From an uncultured Bacillota bacterium (lineage in GTDB: Bacteria; Bacillota_I; Bacilli_A; RF39; UBA660), in contig CAJLEF010000002.1 of NCBI GenBank assembly GCA_905205665.1, forward strand, positions 62,001 through 126,000: a stretch of 64,000 bases of DNA. The letters are read 5' to 3'. Positions within the stretch are counted from its first letter, which is position 1; each line of letters begins with the position of its first letter. Positions 1-7,340 of this stretch are shown here, piece by piece. The notes under the pieces were generated by a model that had not been told where the DNA came from, searched no databases, and worked only from the letters and a program-made list of their open reading frames with translations. Made by a program: the position numbers and the translations under genes.

Positions 1-447
1 CCCGTGATTTTTAGTTTTTTTCTCACTAATAAATTCAAAGCCGCTATCATGAACAGCCTTAATAATTACTTTATCTAGTTTGAGACGAGAATCTAAAGCA
101 CCATCTCTACTACCATCAATAGGAAGGTTTAATAATTCATTTAAAGTACTAACCTTGTATTTAAAAACAAGAAAATTTAAATATTTTGATGGTAAATGTA
201 AAATTTCTAATTCACTATAATCTTTCATTATGTTAATGTTACAAATATCATATAAAGCTTGCTCTATTCTTTTTAGTTTTTTAAAAGAAATCGCATCTAA
301 TTTGTATAAGCCTCTTGTATCATTATAACGTAATAATTGACCGACTGTACGAATCTTTTTATCTTTCAATGCCTTTAAAATAGATGGTGGCAAACAAAGA
401 CATTCTATTTTTTTAGAAAGTTCTTCTTTTGGATATTTTGGTATCAT
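1..447 (-). CDS. Protein with RNA polymerase alpha-CTD-like helix-hairpin-helix repeats, 3' end cut by the window
   Basis: The frame is open from an ATG at 447 to the window edge (149 codons, no stop), so the C-terminus is missing. A strong Shine-Dalgarno (AAAGGGGGA) lies just upstream of the ATG. Residues about 15-60 resemble the C-terminal domain of the RNA polymerase alpha subunit: a leucine-rich start, then a phrase of the type KIRTVGQLL, then LDAISFKKLKRIEQAL. A weaker second copy follows (VSTLNELLNLP). In the alpha subunit this fold binds UP-element DNA and activators. Here the RNAP assembly domain is absent, so this is a stand-alone protein that could bind DNA or RNA polymerase. The function is not known and the similarity is judged by eye. 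Confidence 0.6.
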   Translation of the reverse strand, partial: MIPKYPKEELSKKIECLCLPPSILKALKDKKIRTVGQLLRYNDTRGLYKLDAISFKKLKRIEQALYDICNINIMKDYSELEILHLPSKYLNFLVFKYKVSTLNELLNLPIDGSRDGALDSRLKLDKVIIKAVHDSGFEFISEKKTKNHG

Positions 448-539
448 AAACTTTTCCCCCTTTAAAACATTGCGTTTTATTATATAATATTTTTTTAATT
501 TTGTAAAATCCATCAAAAAAACTACCCTATTAGGCAGTT

Positions 540-1052
540 TTATGACCATTTTTGAATAGATATCACATTAAAAAGAAAAATCATCCAAATTCCTAAAGTA
601 GCTGCTAATTTATAACGATACATTTCATGTGTAGCAACTACTTTATCTGCAATCGTTAACGCAACACTTTCCTTATATTTAGGTCTTTCTAAAAAAACAG
701 GAAACATATGCGATCTAATCATATTTTGTTGCATATCATCAATATCAAAATATAGCATCGCATTTTGGCAGGCATACAAAGGATGTATTTGTAAAGTTTT
801 CTTAGCATTGTACTCTTTAACGTCTTCATTAAAGAAAAAATCATGTAAAAGAGCCGCACGAGTAGCCCTTTCATAATCCAAATTTAGTTTTTTAGTCATT
901 TGATAGACCATTTTAGAAACCCTTAATGAATGCTCATAACGGCTTATTCCATGATGAAATTCATCTTTTAATTTTAAAAACTCTGGATGATTTTTTATAT
1001 CATTTATAATAGAATCAAACTCACACGTTTCAATGATTCCCAATTTCTTCAC
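540..1052 (-). CDS. HD-domain phosphohydrolase-like protein with a C-terminal hydrophobic segment
   Basis: The protein (about 170 aa) carries the HD metal-dependent phosphohydrolase signature: a histidine in RYEHSLRVS (about residue 41), the HD pair in ALLHDFFF (about 70), a histidine in RSHMFP and an aspartate in IADKVV. The last 25 residues are hydrophobic (LGIWMIFLFNVI), which suggests membrane association. The most upstream start is a GTG at 1052. However, the sequence AGGTGA lies across that GTG and is ideally placed for a TTG at 1043, so the real start may be three codons later. The substrate cannot be predicted. Small HD proteins of this kind are common in Firmicutes. Confidence 0.8.
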   Translation of the reverse strand: MKKLGIIETCEFDSIINDIKNHPEFLKLKDEFHHGISRYEHSLRVSKMVYQMTKKLNLDYERATRAALLHDFFFNEDVKEYNAKKTLQIHPLYACQNAMLYFDIDDMQQNMIRSHMFPVFLERPKYKESVALTIADKVVATHEMYRYKLAATLGIWMIFLFNVISIQKWS

Positions 1053-1100
1053 CTCGAACTATCCCATTATAGCATATTTTAAATCATTTGCAAACAGTAC

Positions 1101-2675
1101 CTATTTTGTGTATTTTTTGATAATTTCTTCAGCGCATTTTAAACCATCCATTGCACTAGTTGTGATACCACCGGCATAACCAGAGCCTTCCCCACAAACA
1201 TAGACACCTGAAATATTACTTTCTAAAGTTTCGCTCCTTTTCATCCTAATAGGACTAGAAGAACGTGTTTCAATGCCAAAAAGTAAAGCGTCATCGCGGT
1301 CATAACCTTTTATTTTCTTACCAAAAGCTGGTAAAGCTTCCTTCAAAGCTTCCTTTATAAAATCCGGTAATATTTCATTTAGATTAGCCATTTTTACATT
1401 ACCTTTTGTAATAGGCTCGACATCATCTAAGGTAGTTGTTTCTTTATTATCTAAGAAGTCTTTTACTTTTTGCATCGGAATAAAGCCTTTTTTTAAGTCA
1501 TAGGCTTGTTTTTCTAACTCTTCTTGAAACTTAACGCCATCAAAAGTATCAAAGCCAAAATCTTTCGGACCAACTGTGACAATTAAAGCTGCGCTTGCAT
1601 TTTTTGAATCTCTTTTGTGTTCACTCATACCATTTATTACTAAGTGATTCTGACAAGAACTTGCATTGACAACATAACCACCTGGGCACATACAAAAAGA
1701 ATAAACACCACGTTTTTCTTTTGTTTGATAAGTTAATTTATAACTAGCTGGTGGTAAAAAGACAGGGTAATTTTGACCATATTGGCTTTCATTAATCATT
1801 TTTTGAGGATGTTCAATCCGAAGTCCAACCGCAAAAGGTTTGTTTTCTAATAACAAGCCTCGCTTAAAAAGCATTTGAAAAGTATCTCTAGCACTATGAC
1901 CTAAGGCAAGAACAAGACAATCACATGGATAAGTTTGATTATTGTTAATCACAATTTCTTCTATTTTATTATTTTTTACATGCATATCAGTTAAGCAAGA
2001 AGAATAATGAATCTCACCACCCATTTGTTTTATTTTTTCCCGCATATTTTTAATGACATTTTGTAATAAATCCGTGCCAATATGAGGATGAGATTCATAT
2101 AAAATATCCGCTGGAGCACCACATTCCACAAAGGTTTCAAAAACTTTTTTGCCGCGACAAGCTTTATCTTTAACCATCGTATTTAATTTTCCATCTGAAA
2201 AAGTGCCGGCACCGCCTTCCCCAAATTGAACGTTGGTTTGTTCATCTAACTTTCCTGTTTGCCAAAACATTTCAATTTTTTCTTTTCTTTTTTCAACACA
2301 CTCGCCTCTTTCAAATAAAATTGGACGATATCCTGCTTCAGAAAGTAAATAAGTAGCAAACAAACCTGCCGGTCCACTGCCAATAATTATGGGGCGATTT
2401 TGTAATTTAATAGTACCAAAAGATGGTATTTCATACTTTTCAATAGGCGCTAAAAAGATATCCTCATTTTTTGAAAATCTTTTAAGTACTTTCTTTTCAT
2501 TCAAAACAGAAACATCAACTTCATAAATATAATAAAGTTCTGGTTTCTTTCTAGCATCTAAAGATTTTTTTATAAGAGAATAACTTTCTACTTTAGTTTT
2601 TAAAATACTTTCGATTTTTGACAATAATTTATCTTCTTCATAGATTGATACTTTAACTTGTCTTAGACGAATCAT
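1101..2675 (-). CDS. FAD-dependent dehydrogenase (COG2509-like)
   Basis: This is a 524-aa flavoprotein. An N-terminal domain of about 90 residues precedes the Rossmann FAD motif IIIGSGPAGLFA (about residues 96-107) with the acidic strand end LFERG. The later motifs GEGGAGTFSDGKL and CGEGSGYAGGI, the latter near the C-terminus, are typical of uncharacterised FAD dehydrogenases of the COG2509 group. The ATG at 2675 is preceded by AAGGAG. Its start overlaps the 3' end of the next upstream gene by 23 bp, so the two FAD proteins are translationally linked. The physiological substrate is unknown. Confidence 0.88.
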   Translation of the reverse strand: MIRLRQVKVSIYEEDKLLSKIESILKTKVESYSLIKKSLDARKKPELYYIYEVDVSVLNEKKVLKRFSKNEDIFLAPIEKYEIPSFGTIKLQNRPIIIGSGPAGLFATYLLSEAGYRPILFERGECVEKRKEKIEMFWQTGKLDEQTNVQFGEGGAGTFSDGKLNTMVKDKACRGKKVFETFVECGAPADILYESHPHIGTDLLQNVIKNMREKIKQMGGEIHYSSCLTDMHVKNNKIEEIVINNNQTYPCDCLVLALGHSARDTFQMLFKRGLLLENKPFAVGLRIEHPQKMINESQYGQNYPVFLPPASYKLTYQTKEKRGVYSFCMCPGGYVVNASSCQNHLVINGMSEHKRDSKNASAALIVTVGPKDFGFDTFDGVKFQEELEKQAYDLKKGFIPMQKVKDFLDNKETTTLDDVEPITKGNVKMANLNEILPDFIKEALKEALPAFGKKIKGYDRDDALLFGIETRSSSPIRMKRSETLESNISGVYVCGEGSGYAGGITTSAMDGLKCAEEIIKKYTK

Positions 2676-3861
2676 TTTTGATACTCCTTCCTACTACTAA
2701 ACCACTTAAAATGGCAAAAGTTAGATTATATCCTCCACAGTCACCAAAGACATCTAAAATCTCACCTGTAAAATATAAATGAGGATAATCTAAAGAACAT
2801 AATTTTTTGATATCAACACTTTTTAAAGATATCCCACCTTGACAAACTTGAGATGAAGAAAAATCACCGGTACCAGTAATAGAAAGAGGATAATCCGTTA
2901 AATTGGAAAGCAATTTATTTATTCTTTCTGAGCTTAAATCAGCAAAAGTATCTTCTTCTTTTATTTTACTTTGCTTCATAATCATTTTAATTAAAGGCTC
3001 TTGTAAAAAGCCTGCTAATGTTTCTTTAATATTTTTTTCTTCTGACCATTTTTGTAAAAAACTTAAAATGTCATCTGTAAAAGGCGTAAAATCGAGATGA
3101 ACTTGCACATTTTTATTTTGAGAGATAGCCAAAGCAGCACTTCCACTTAAATTAAAAACGCATATTCCACTTAAGCCTTTTTCAGTAAATTGTAATTCTC
3201 CTGTTTCTTTTTTTGCCATTTCATTATCAATATATAATTTAACTGTTACTTGAGAACGAATGCCTTTCCACAACTTGTTATAAGATGTTTGACATTCTAA
3301 ATATGTTAAAGCAGGTAAAACAGGAATCATCATATCTTTCAAAAAAGGCAAAAGACTATAGCCAGAACCATCACTTCCTGTTAGCGGATAAGCCTTAGAA
3401 CCAGTGGCTAAAACAACATCAGTATAAAATTCATTGTTAATAAAAAAGCCATTATTTCTTAATTCAATATCTTTTACTTTATGATTTAACAAAACCTTTA
3501 CATTGGTTTTAGAAAGTCTCTCTAAGAAAGCCTCATAAACTGTACTAGCTTTATTTGTAAATGGATAGTAATAGCCATTTTTAACAAGAGGAACAATACC
3601 TAAATTTTCGATAAAATTTAAAGCATGAAGAGGATTTTCTTCTGTCAAAAATTGCTGCAAAAGTTCTTGATGAGTCGAATGATAATGCTTGGAACTTTGG
3701 TCTTCATTATAAAAGTTACAACGACCGTTCCCTGTTATTAAAAGTTTTTTTAAAAGTTTATCGTTTCCTTCCATCAAGGTCACTTTGACTTTTTCACTAG
3801 CTAATACGATGGCTGTAGTAACCCCACTTACTCCTCCACCGATAATTAAAATATTTTTCAT
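2653..3861 (-). CDS. NAD(P)/FAD-dependent oxidoreductase, HI0933/YhiN (BaiN-like) family
   Basis: The protein begins MKNILIIGGGVSGVT, a classical dinucleotide-binding GxGxxG motif, followed by ITGNGRCNFYN and, near the C-terminus, FTGEILDVFGDCGGYNL. The RCN and GDCGGYN phrases are diagnostic of the HI0933/YhiN flavoprotein family (COG2081). An in-frame start 33 bp further upstream exists, but AAAGGTGG sits 8 bp before the ATG at 3861, which decides the start. It forms an operon with the following FAD protein, overlapping it by 23 bp. BaiN in Clostridium was reported to act on bile-acid intermediates, but family membership alone does not give that function here. Confidence 0.88.
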   Translation of the reverse strand: MKNILIIGGGVSGVTTAIVLASEKVKVTLMEGNDKLLKKLLITGNGRCNFYNEDQSSKHYHSTHQELLQQFLTEENPLHALNFIENLGIVPLVKNGYYYPFTNKASTVYEAFLERLSKTNVKVLLNHKVKDIELRNNGFFINNEFYTDVVLATGSKAYPLTGSDGSGYSLLPFLKDMMIPVLPALTYLECQTSYNKLWKGIRSQVTVKLYIDNEMAKKETGELQFTEKGLSGICVFNLSGSAALAISQNKNVQVHLDFTPFTDDILSFLQKWSEEKNIKETLAGFLQEPLIKMIMKQSKIKEEDTFADLSSERINKLLSNLTDYPLSITGTGDFSSSQVCQGGISLKSVDIKKLCSLDYPHLYFTGEILDVFGDCGGYNLTFAILSGLVVGRSIKNDSSKTS

Positions 3862-3920
3862 AAAATACCACCTTTGCTCTTTAATTGCTAACAAAATAAG
3901 ATGACATCATTATATCACAA

Positions 3921-3949
3921 AAGAAGAACCATTCAAAAAGGCTCTTCTT
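3921..3949 (-). terminator. Rho-independent terminator
   Basis: The 10-bp arms 3921-3930 and 3940-3949 pair with one G-U on the minus strand around a 9-nt loop, and the minus strand continues with TTTTG. It lies downstream of the DUF3298-like gene and upstream of the FAD gene pair. Confidence 0.65.
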
Positions 3950-4051
3950 ATTTTTCTAAAAAATAATGGTTATAAAAAATTTAATTGATAATTTAGATTA
4001 TGATTTCATGAAAAATCTTATTGTTAAAGCCATTTTAAATATCTTAGTTTC

Positions 4052-4690
4052 TTAGGCTATTTGATAAGAATAGCTACATTTTATGATACCACGAGCATAA
4101 GGGGCGATTTGATATTCTTGAAAAATAAATAAAATTTCATTTTCTTTTATTACAAAATTTTGATAATTTTCTTTAAAAGGACGTGTACCTTCCATCATCC
4201 AAGTCGTATCTGTTACTTCCAAAGAAAGTAATAAATCCATACGAATACTATCACTTACTTTCTGTAAAAATTTCTCATCTAGGTTAATAAAATCATCTAA
4301 AGTTATAATCTTACTAGTTCTTTTATCAACAACAAATGTTTTAACAAAATGTGTGGGATGAGCGCCACCTAAATAGGTTTCAAATAAAAGATAAACAGAT
4401 TCATAATTTTCCGTATCAAAAGATGTCCCTTCTACATAAAAGGAAAGGATGTCTTTTTTTTCTTCTTTTAAAGCTTGATTTAAAAAATTATTTTTTTGAA
4501 GCAAAATTTCTTCTGATACTAAATTGTTAAGTAAAGTATTATTAATAGTTGGTTTTCTTACCACAATATTCTTCTTTAAAGAAACATTCTTTGGCACTTC
4601 AAATGTTCCAGCATTTGTATTTAACCAAGATAACATAGAAATAAGAATTATTAAAAATATTAAAATTAAAGAAAAGCATTTTAGTTTCAT
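4052..4690 (-). CDS. Secreted or membrane-anchored DUF3298-like protein
   Basis: The protein has 212 aa. Residues about 4-25 form a hydrophobic signal or anchor (FSLILIFLIILISMLSW) followed by an exported mixed alpha/beta domain. The phrase YLGGAHPTHFVKTFVVD, followed by ITLDDFI, is typical of DUF3298, the domain found in the peptidoglycan deacetylase PdaC and the anti-sigma factor RsiV. The companion DUF4163-like region would be the preceding residues 40-110. No enzymatic domain is fused here. No clear Shine-Dalgarno precedes the ATG. A monocistronic unit is likely, ended by the hairpin at 3921-3949. Confidence 0.7.
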   Translation of the reverse strand: MKLKCFSLILIFLIILISMLSWLNTNAGTFEVPKNVSLKKNIVVRKPTINNTLLNNLVSEEILLQKNNFLNQALKEEKKDILSFYVEGTSFDTENYESVYLLFETYLGGAHPTHFVKTFVVDKRTSKIITLDDFINLDEKFLQKVSDSIRMDLLLSLEVTDTTWMMEGTRPFKENYQNFVIKENEILFIFQEYQIAPYARGIIKCSYSYQIA

Positions 4691-4751
4691 ACCAATATAT
4701 ATGAAGTCACCATGATATTATGTTACCTATTTTAAAAGAAAATAAAAAACA

Positions 4752-4798
4752 GCATGAAAAAAGCCCTTAAACAAAGGACTTTTCGAACATATTTGGTG
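4752..4798 (-). repeat. tRNA-3'-flank-like direct repeat with terminator, copy 1 (no tRNA attached)
   Basis: These 47 bases match 6400-6446 at 40 of 47 positions by eye. Read on the minus strand they start with CACCA, as if at a tRNA 3' end, continue into a hairpin (arms 4759-4768 and 4774-4783, one G-U) and end in TTTTTTC. At 6400-6446 the same block is the real 3' end and terminator of tRNA-Leu. Here no tRNA body precedes it. It therefore looks like a relic of a lost tRNA or one end of an inserted segment. The surrounding 4691-4979 interval holds no other gene. Confidence 0.6.
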
Positions 4799-4979
4799 TT
4801 GTTGACAAAGTTATCTACAACTTTTACCAAAGATAATTGATGTAAGAATCAATCACTAACTAAATTATAGCATCATTTTCGAGTGTGTAAGAAATTCTGG
4901 TTCTTCTCAAAGTTACATTTATTTTAATATTTCTATTAAATTATCCCAGTTGCCTGCAATAATATCTTGTGATTATAAA

Positions 4980-6212
4980 CTACATCATTCTTTTTCCAGA
5001 ATGTTTAGCATTTTCAGTCATTTCAGTTTCTTCTGTGATATCATCAAGCAAATTATCATCAATACCAATTTCACTTATTCTTCTTTTATAAATCATTTCA
5101 CGAAAACTTTTTTCTATGGTTTGCTGCCTTTCTGGCTCCAATTCATCATAATCATATTTTTCTTTAATCATTTCCCATTCTTGATCTTCTCTTGTTTTAT
5201 TTTCATTAATAGAAGTATTTGCTTGTGACTGTTCTTGTTTATATTGATTATCTTTTTTTCGACGAAGAAGTACCATAGACATAAGACCATCTAATCTTTT
5301 TTCTTGCTTATCAAACTTACTTGTTACATAAGAAACTCCTTCTTGCTTTTTTCTTTCTTCAAACGAAACTTTATCTTGCATATTTTTAATTTTATCATTT
5401 TTTAAAATTTCAATAATTGAATCAACACTTATTGCTTGTCCTTTTAAACCATTTATATATCTTATTGTCTGAAAATCTATATCTGATTCATTTTTTCTAA
5501 ATGTCTTTGCCACTAAATATCTTAACATACCATCTACATCACTTGTAATTAAGCTATCTTCATTAATATACTTTAAACCATTTTGACCATAAATAGATTT
5601 TAAAATATTTAATTCATCTCTACCAATAGCATTTCTTTTTATTGGCGACATTCTTTCCATAGCATTGGCAAATGTTTCTAGTCTATATTTACGCATTTCT
5701 AATTTTTGTTTCACTCGTTCTGAAATATCATCTTTTTTTGATAAATCAATATCCTCTGCATCATGTAAAATATCCGCACCAATTCTAACACGATATAATT
5801 CGTAATTACTAGCTGGGACAATATCAGCTATCCATTCGTCACCTTGGAAACCATTATTGTAATGTCCCTTTAGGTAATCTACAATAAAAGGTTTTCTAAC
5901 ATCTAAGCCATTTGTGTTAATTCGATATATTACTGCAACGGATGGTATCATTATTCGTTCGTTGTAAATGGATAAATTATTATGAATTGGTATCCCATCA
6001 TGATGTAAATCACCATATGCTGATGTTACCATACTCAAATTATCAGACATATAAACACCATACTCATTTCCATCGGTAACGGTTTTTCTGCCATACTGAT
6101 CAATAATAGGAGCATAGTTAACTTTTAAATCAACACCAGAAAATTCAAAATTTTGTAAACTATTATAATCAACTTTTAGTCCTCTATATAAGACACTAGG
6201 TTTATTTTCCAT
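4980..6212 (-). CDS. Unknown 410-aa protein, possible ADP-ribosyltransferase-like N-terminal domain
   Basis: I do not recognise this protein as a named family. The N-terminal 150 residues contain VLYRGLK (residues about 7-13), then GVYMSDNLSMVTSAYG and later GDEWIADIV. The spacing of an arginine, a beta strand ending before an A-Y helix, and an acidic residue resembles an ADP-ribosyltransferase or PARP-like fold, but this is only a visual analogy. The C-terminal 200 residues are charged, helical and probably coiled-coil. The ATG is preceded by AGGTGC. The gene is bracketed by two 47-bp direct repeats (4752-4798 and 6400-6446) that resemble tRNA 3' flanks, which suggests acquisition as a small insertion. 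Confidence 0.55.
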   Translation of the reverse strand: MENKPSVLYRGLKVDYNSLQNFEFSGVDLKVNYAPIIDQYGRKTVTDGNEYGVYMSDNLSMVTSAYGDLHHDGIPIHNNLSIYNERIMIPSVAVIYRINTNGLDVRKPFIVDYLKGHYNNGFQGDEWIADIVPASNYELYRVRIGADILHDAEDIDLSKKDDISERVKQKLEMRKYRLETFANAMERMSPIKRNAIGRDELNILKSIYGQNGLKYINEDSLITSDVDGMLRYLVAKTFRKNESDIDFQTIRYINGLKGQAISVDSIIEILKNDKIKNMQDKVSFEERKKQEGVSYVTSKFDKQEKRLDGLMSMVLLRRKKDNQYKQEQSQANTSINENKTREDQEWEMIKEKYDYDELEPERQQTIEKSFREMIYKRRISEIGIDDNLLDDITEETEMTENAKHSGKRMM

Positions 6213-6403
6213 TTTGCACCTCGTACTTTCAATTCAATTATATCATTTACTTTAATAATTTACTATATTCCAAAATCAAACTAACCTTTCTCTACTATAT
6301 CCTTAAAGTGAAAGAAGAAATAAACAACTGATAAATATTACTAAATTTTAATTTGAGAAAGTACTTTCGGAGTAATTTTGGGAGTAATTTTATAAAAATG
6401 CAT

Positions 6404-6430
6404 GAAAAAAGCCCATAAATAAAGGGCTTG
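6404..6430 (-). terminator. Terminator of the Leu/Ile2 tRNA operon
   Basis: On the minus strand AAGCCC, a 9-base loop and GGGCTT are followed by a T run. It starts about 12 bases beyond the CCA end of tRNA-Leu and is part of the 6400-6446 direct repeat. Confidence 0.75.
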
Positions 6431-6441
6431 TGAAGCATATT

Positions 6442-6526
6442 TGGTGCAGGCGAAGGGACTTGAACCCCCATGAATTGCTTCGCTAGATCCTAAGTCTAGT
6501 GCGTCTACCAATTTCGCCACGCCTGC
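6442..6526 (-). tRNA. tRNA-Leu (anticodon TAG)
   Basis: This is an 85-nt class II tRNA read on the minus strand, starting GCAGGCG and ending CGCCTGC-A-CCA, so the acceptor stem is perfect and CCA is encoded. The anticodon loop is CTTAGGA, giving TAG, which reads CUA/CUN leucine codons. The T-arm contains GGTTCAAGTCC. A long variable arm is present, as expected for leucine. It is the second gene of a two-tRNA unit transcribed from the promoter at 6630-6658. Confidence 0.97.
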
Positions 6527-6540
6527 AAGTTTTAAAAAGA

Positions 6541-6617
6541 TGGTGGACCTTGTAGGACTCGAACCTACGACCGATCGGTTATGAGCCGAGTGCTCTAACC
6601 AACTGAGCTAAAGGTCC
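6541..6617 (-). tRNA. tRNA with CAT anticodon (tRNA-Ile2 or elongator tRNA-Met)
   Basis: This is a 77-nt tRNA read on the minus strand with acceptor GGACCTT pairing AAGGTCC and an encoded CCA. The loop CTCATAA gives anticodon CAT. The first base pair is G-C, so this is not an initiator. The body closely resembles Bacillus and Mycoplasma CAT tRNAs whose wobble C is modified to lysidine by TilS and which then read AUA as isoleucine. The isoleucine assignment is favoured but cannot be fixed by anticodon alone. Confidence 0.93.
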
Positions 6618-6629
6618 AACAACTACTTA

Positions 6630-6658
6630 ATTATATAATATTAAATATTAAAATTCAA
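6630..6658 (-). promoter_or_regulatory. Promoter of the tRNA-Ile2/Met and tRNA-Leu unit
   Basis: On the minus strand TTGAAT (6653-6658), a 17-bp spacer and a perfect TATAAT (6630-6635) lie 12 bp before the first tRNA base. This fits a strong sigma-A-type promoter. Confidence 0.8.
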
Positions 6659-6761
6659 GTACCTATTGTGCTATTTCAAGAAAAAATTGTTGTGCAAGAT
6701 TGCAAAACAAATGGTATTCATTAATATTTTATATTTAATTTCTTACTTCAAGTACTATTTA

Positions 6762-7259
6762 TAATAATATTTTATAATATTTTGAGCCGTTGATTTCATT
6801 TATAAATATTCCATTGTTATTTTGAATGACTTTTGAACTACCAATGTTTCATTTAGAAGATTGACCATAAACTTCTGTAAAACCTAATTCTTTTAACTTT
6901 TCTAAAGCTAACGCTAACATTTTTGTGGCATATCCTTTTCTTCTTTCTGTTGTTCTAATTTGGTAATAGAAATTTCCCGACCATTTCAACCAATTATCAT
7001 CTATTTTGGTTCTTAAACAAATGAATCCGACTGGATAACCATTCACATACATAATATAAGTTATTGTGGGAGTATCATAAAAAGTCACTTGATTATATTT
7101 TCTTTTTATTTGCGTTAGTACATATTGTTTAAATTCTTTTTTTGTTAAACCATATGCTTTATTCGTTTGACCATTCTCACCACTTGGAATATCTTGATAC
7201 ATTTCATATAAAAAAGTATCAATCAAATTTAATGACAATTCTTTTAATTTATATTTCAT
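6762..7259 (-). pseudogene. GNAT acetyltransferase interrupted by one in-frame TGA
   Basis: The frame opens with ATG at 7259 (Shine-Dalgarno AAGGATGG) and reads 136 codons of a GNAT fold, including the acetyl-CoA motif TERRKGYATKML. A TGA at 6849-6851 then stops it. Without leaving the frame, 28 more codons follow to a TAA ending at 6762. They begin NIGSSKVIQNNNGIF, exactly the conserved last helix and strand of the family (N-x-x-S ... NGG). Only one codon separates the halves, and the total of 165 residues is the normal family length. TGA serves as a stop in several neighbouring ATGA overlaps, so this is most simply a nonsense mutation. The 6659-6761 stretch downstream is AT-rich and holds nothing recognised. 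Confidence 0.85.
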
Positions 7260-7340
7260 AGATTATTACCATCCTTTTTACATTCATAACATAAAACATA
7301 TATATATTATTAGGACTTAGTCCAAAATCTTAATATTTTT

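Noticed and set aside
4799..4979. Possible degenerate tRNA body before the CACCA at 4798
   Set aside because: No T-arm GGTTC, no pairable acceptor and no anticodon stem could be found, so only the flank is called.
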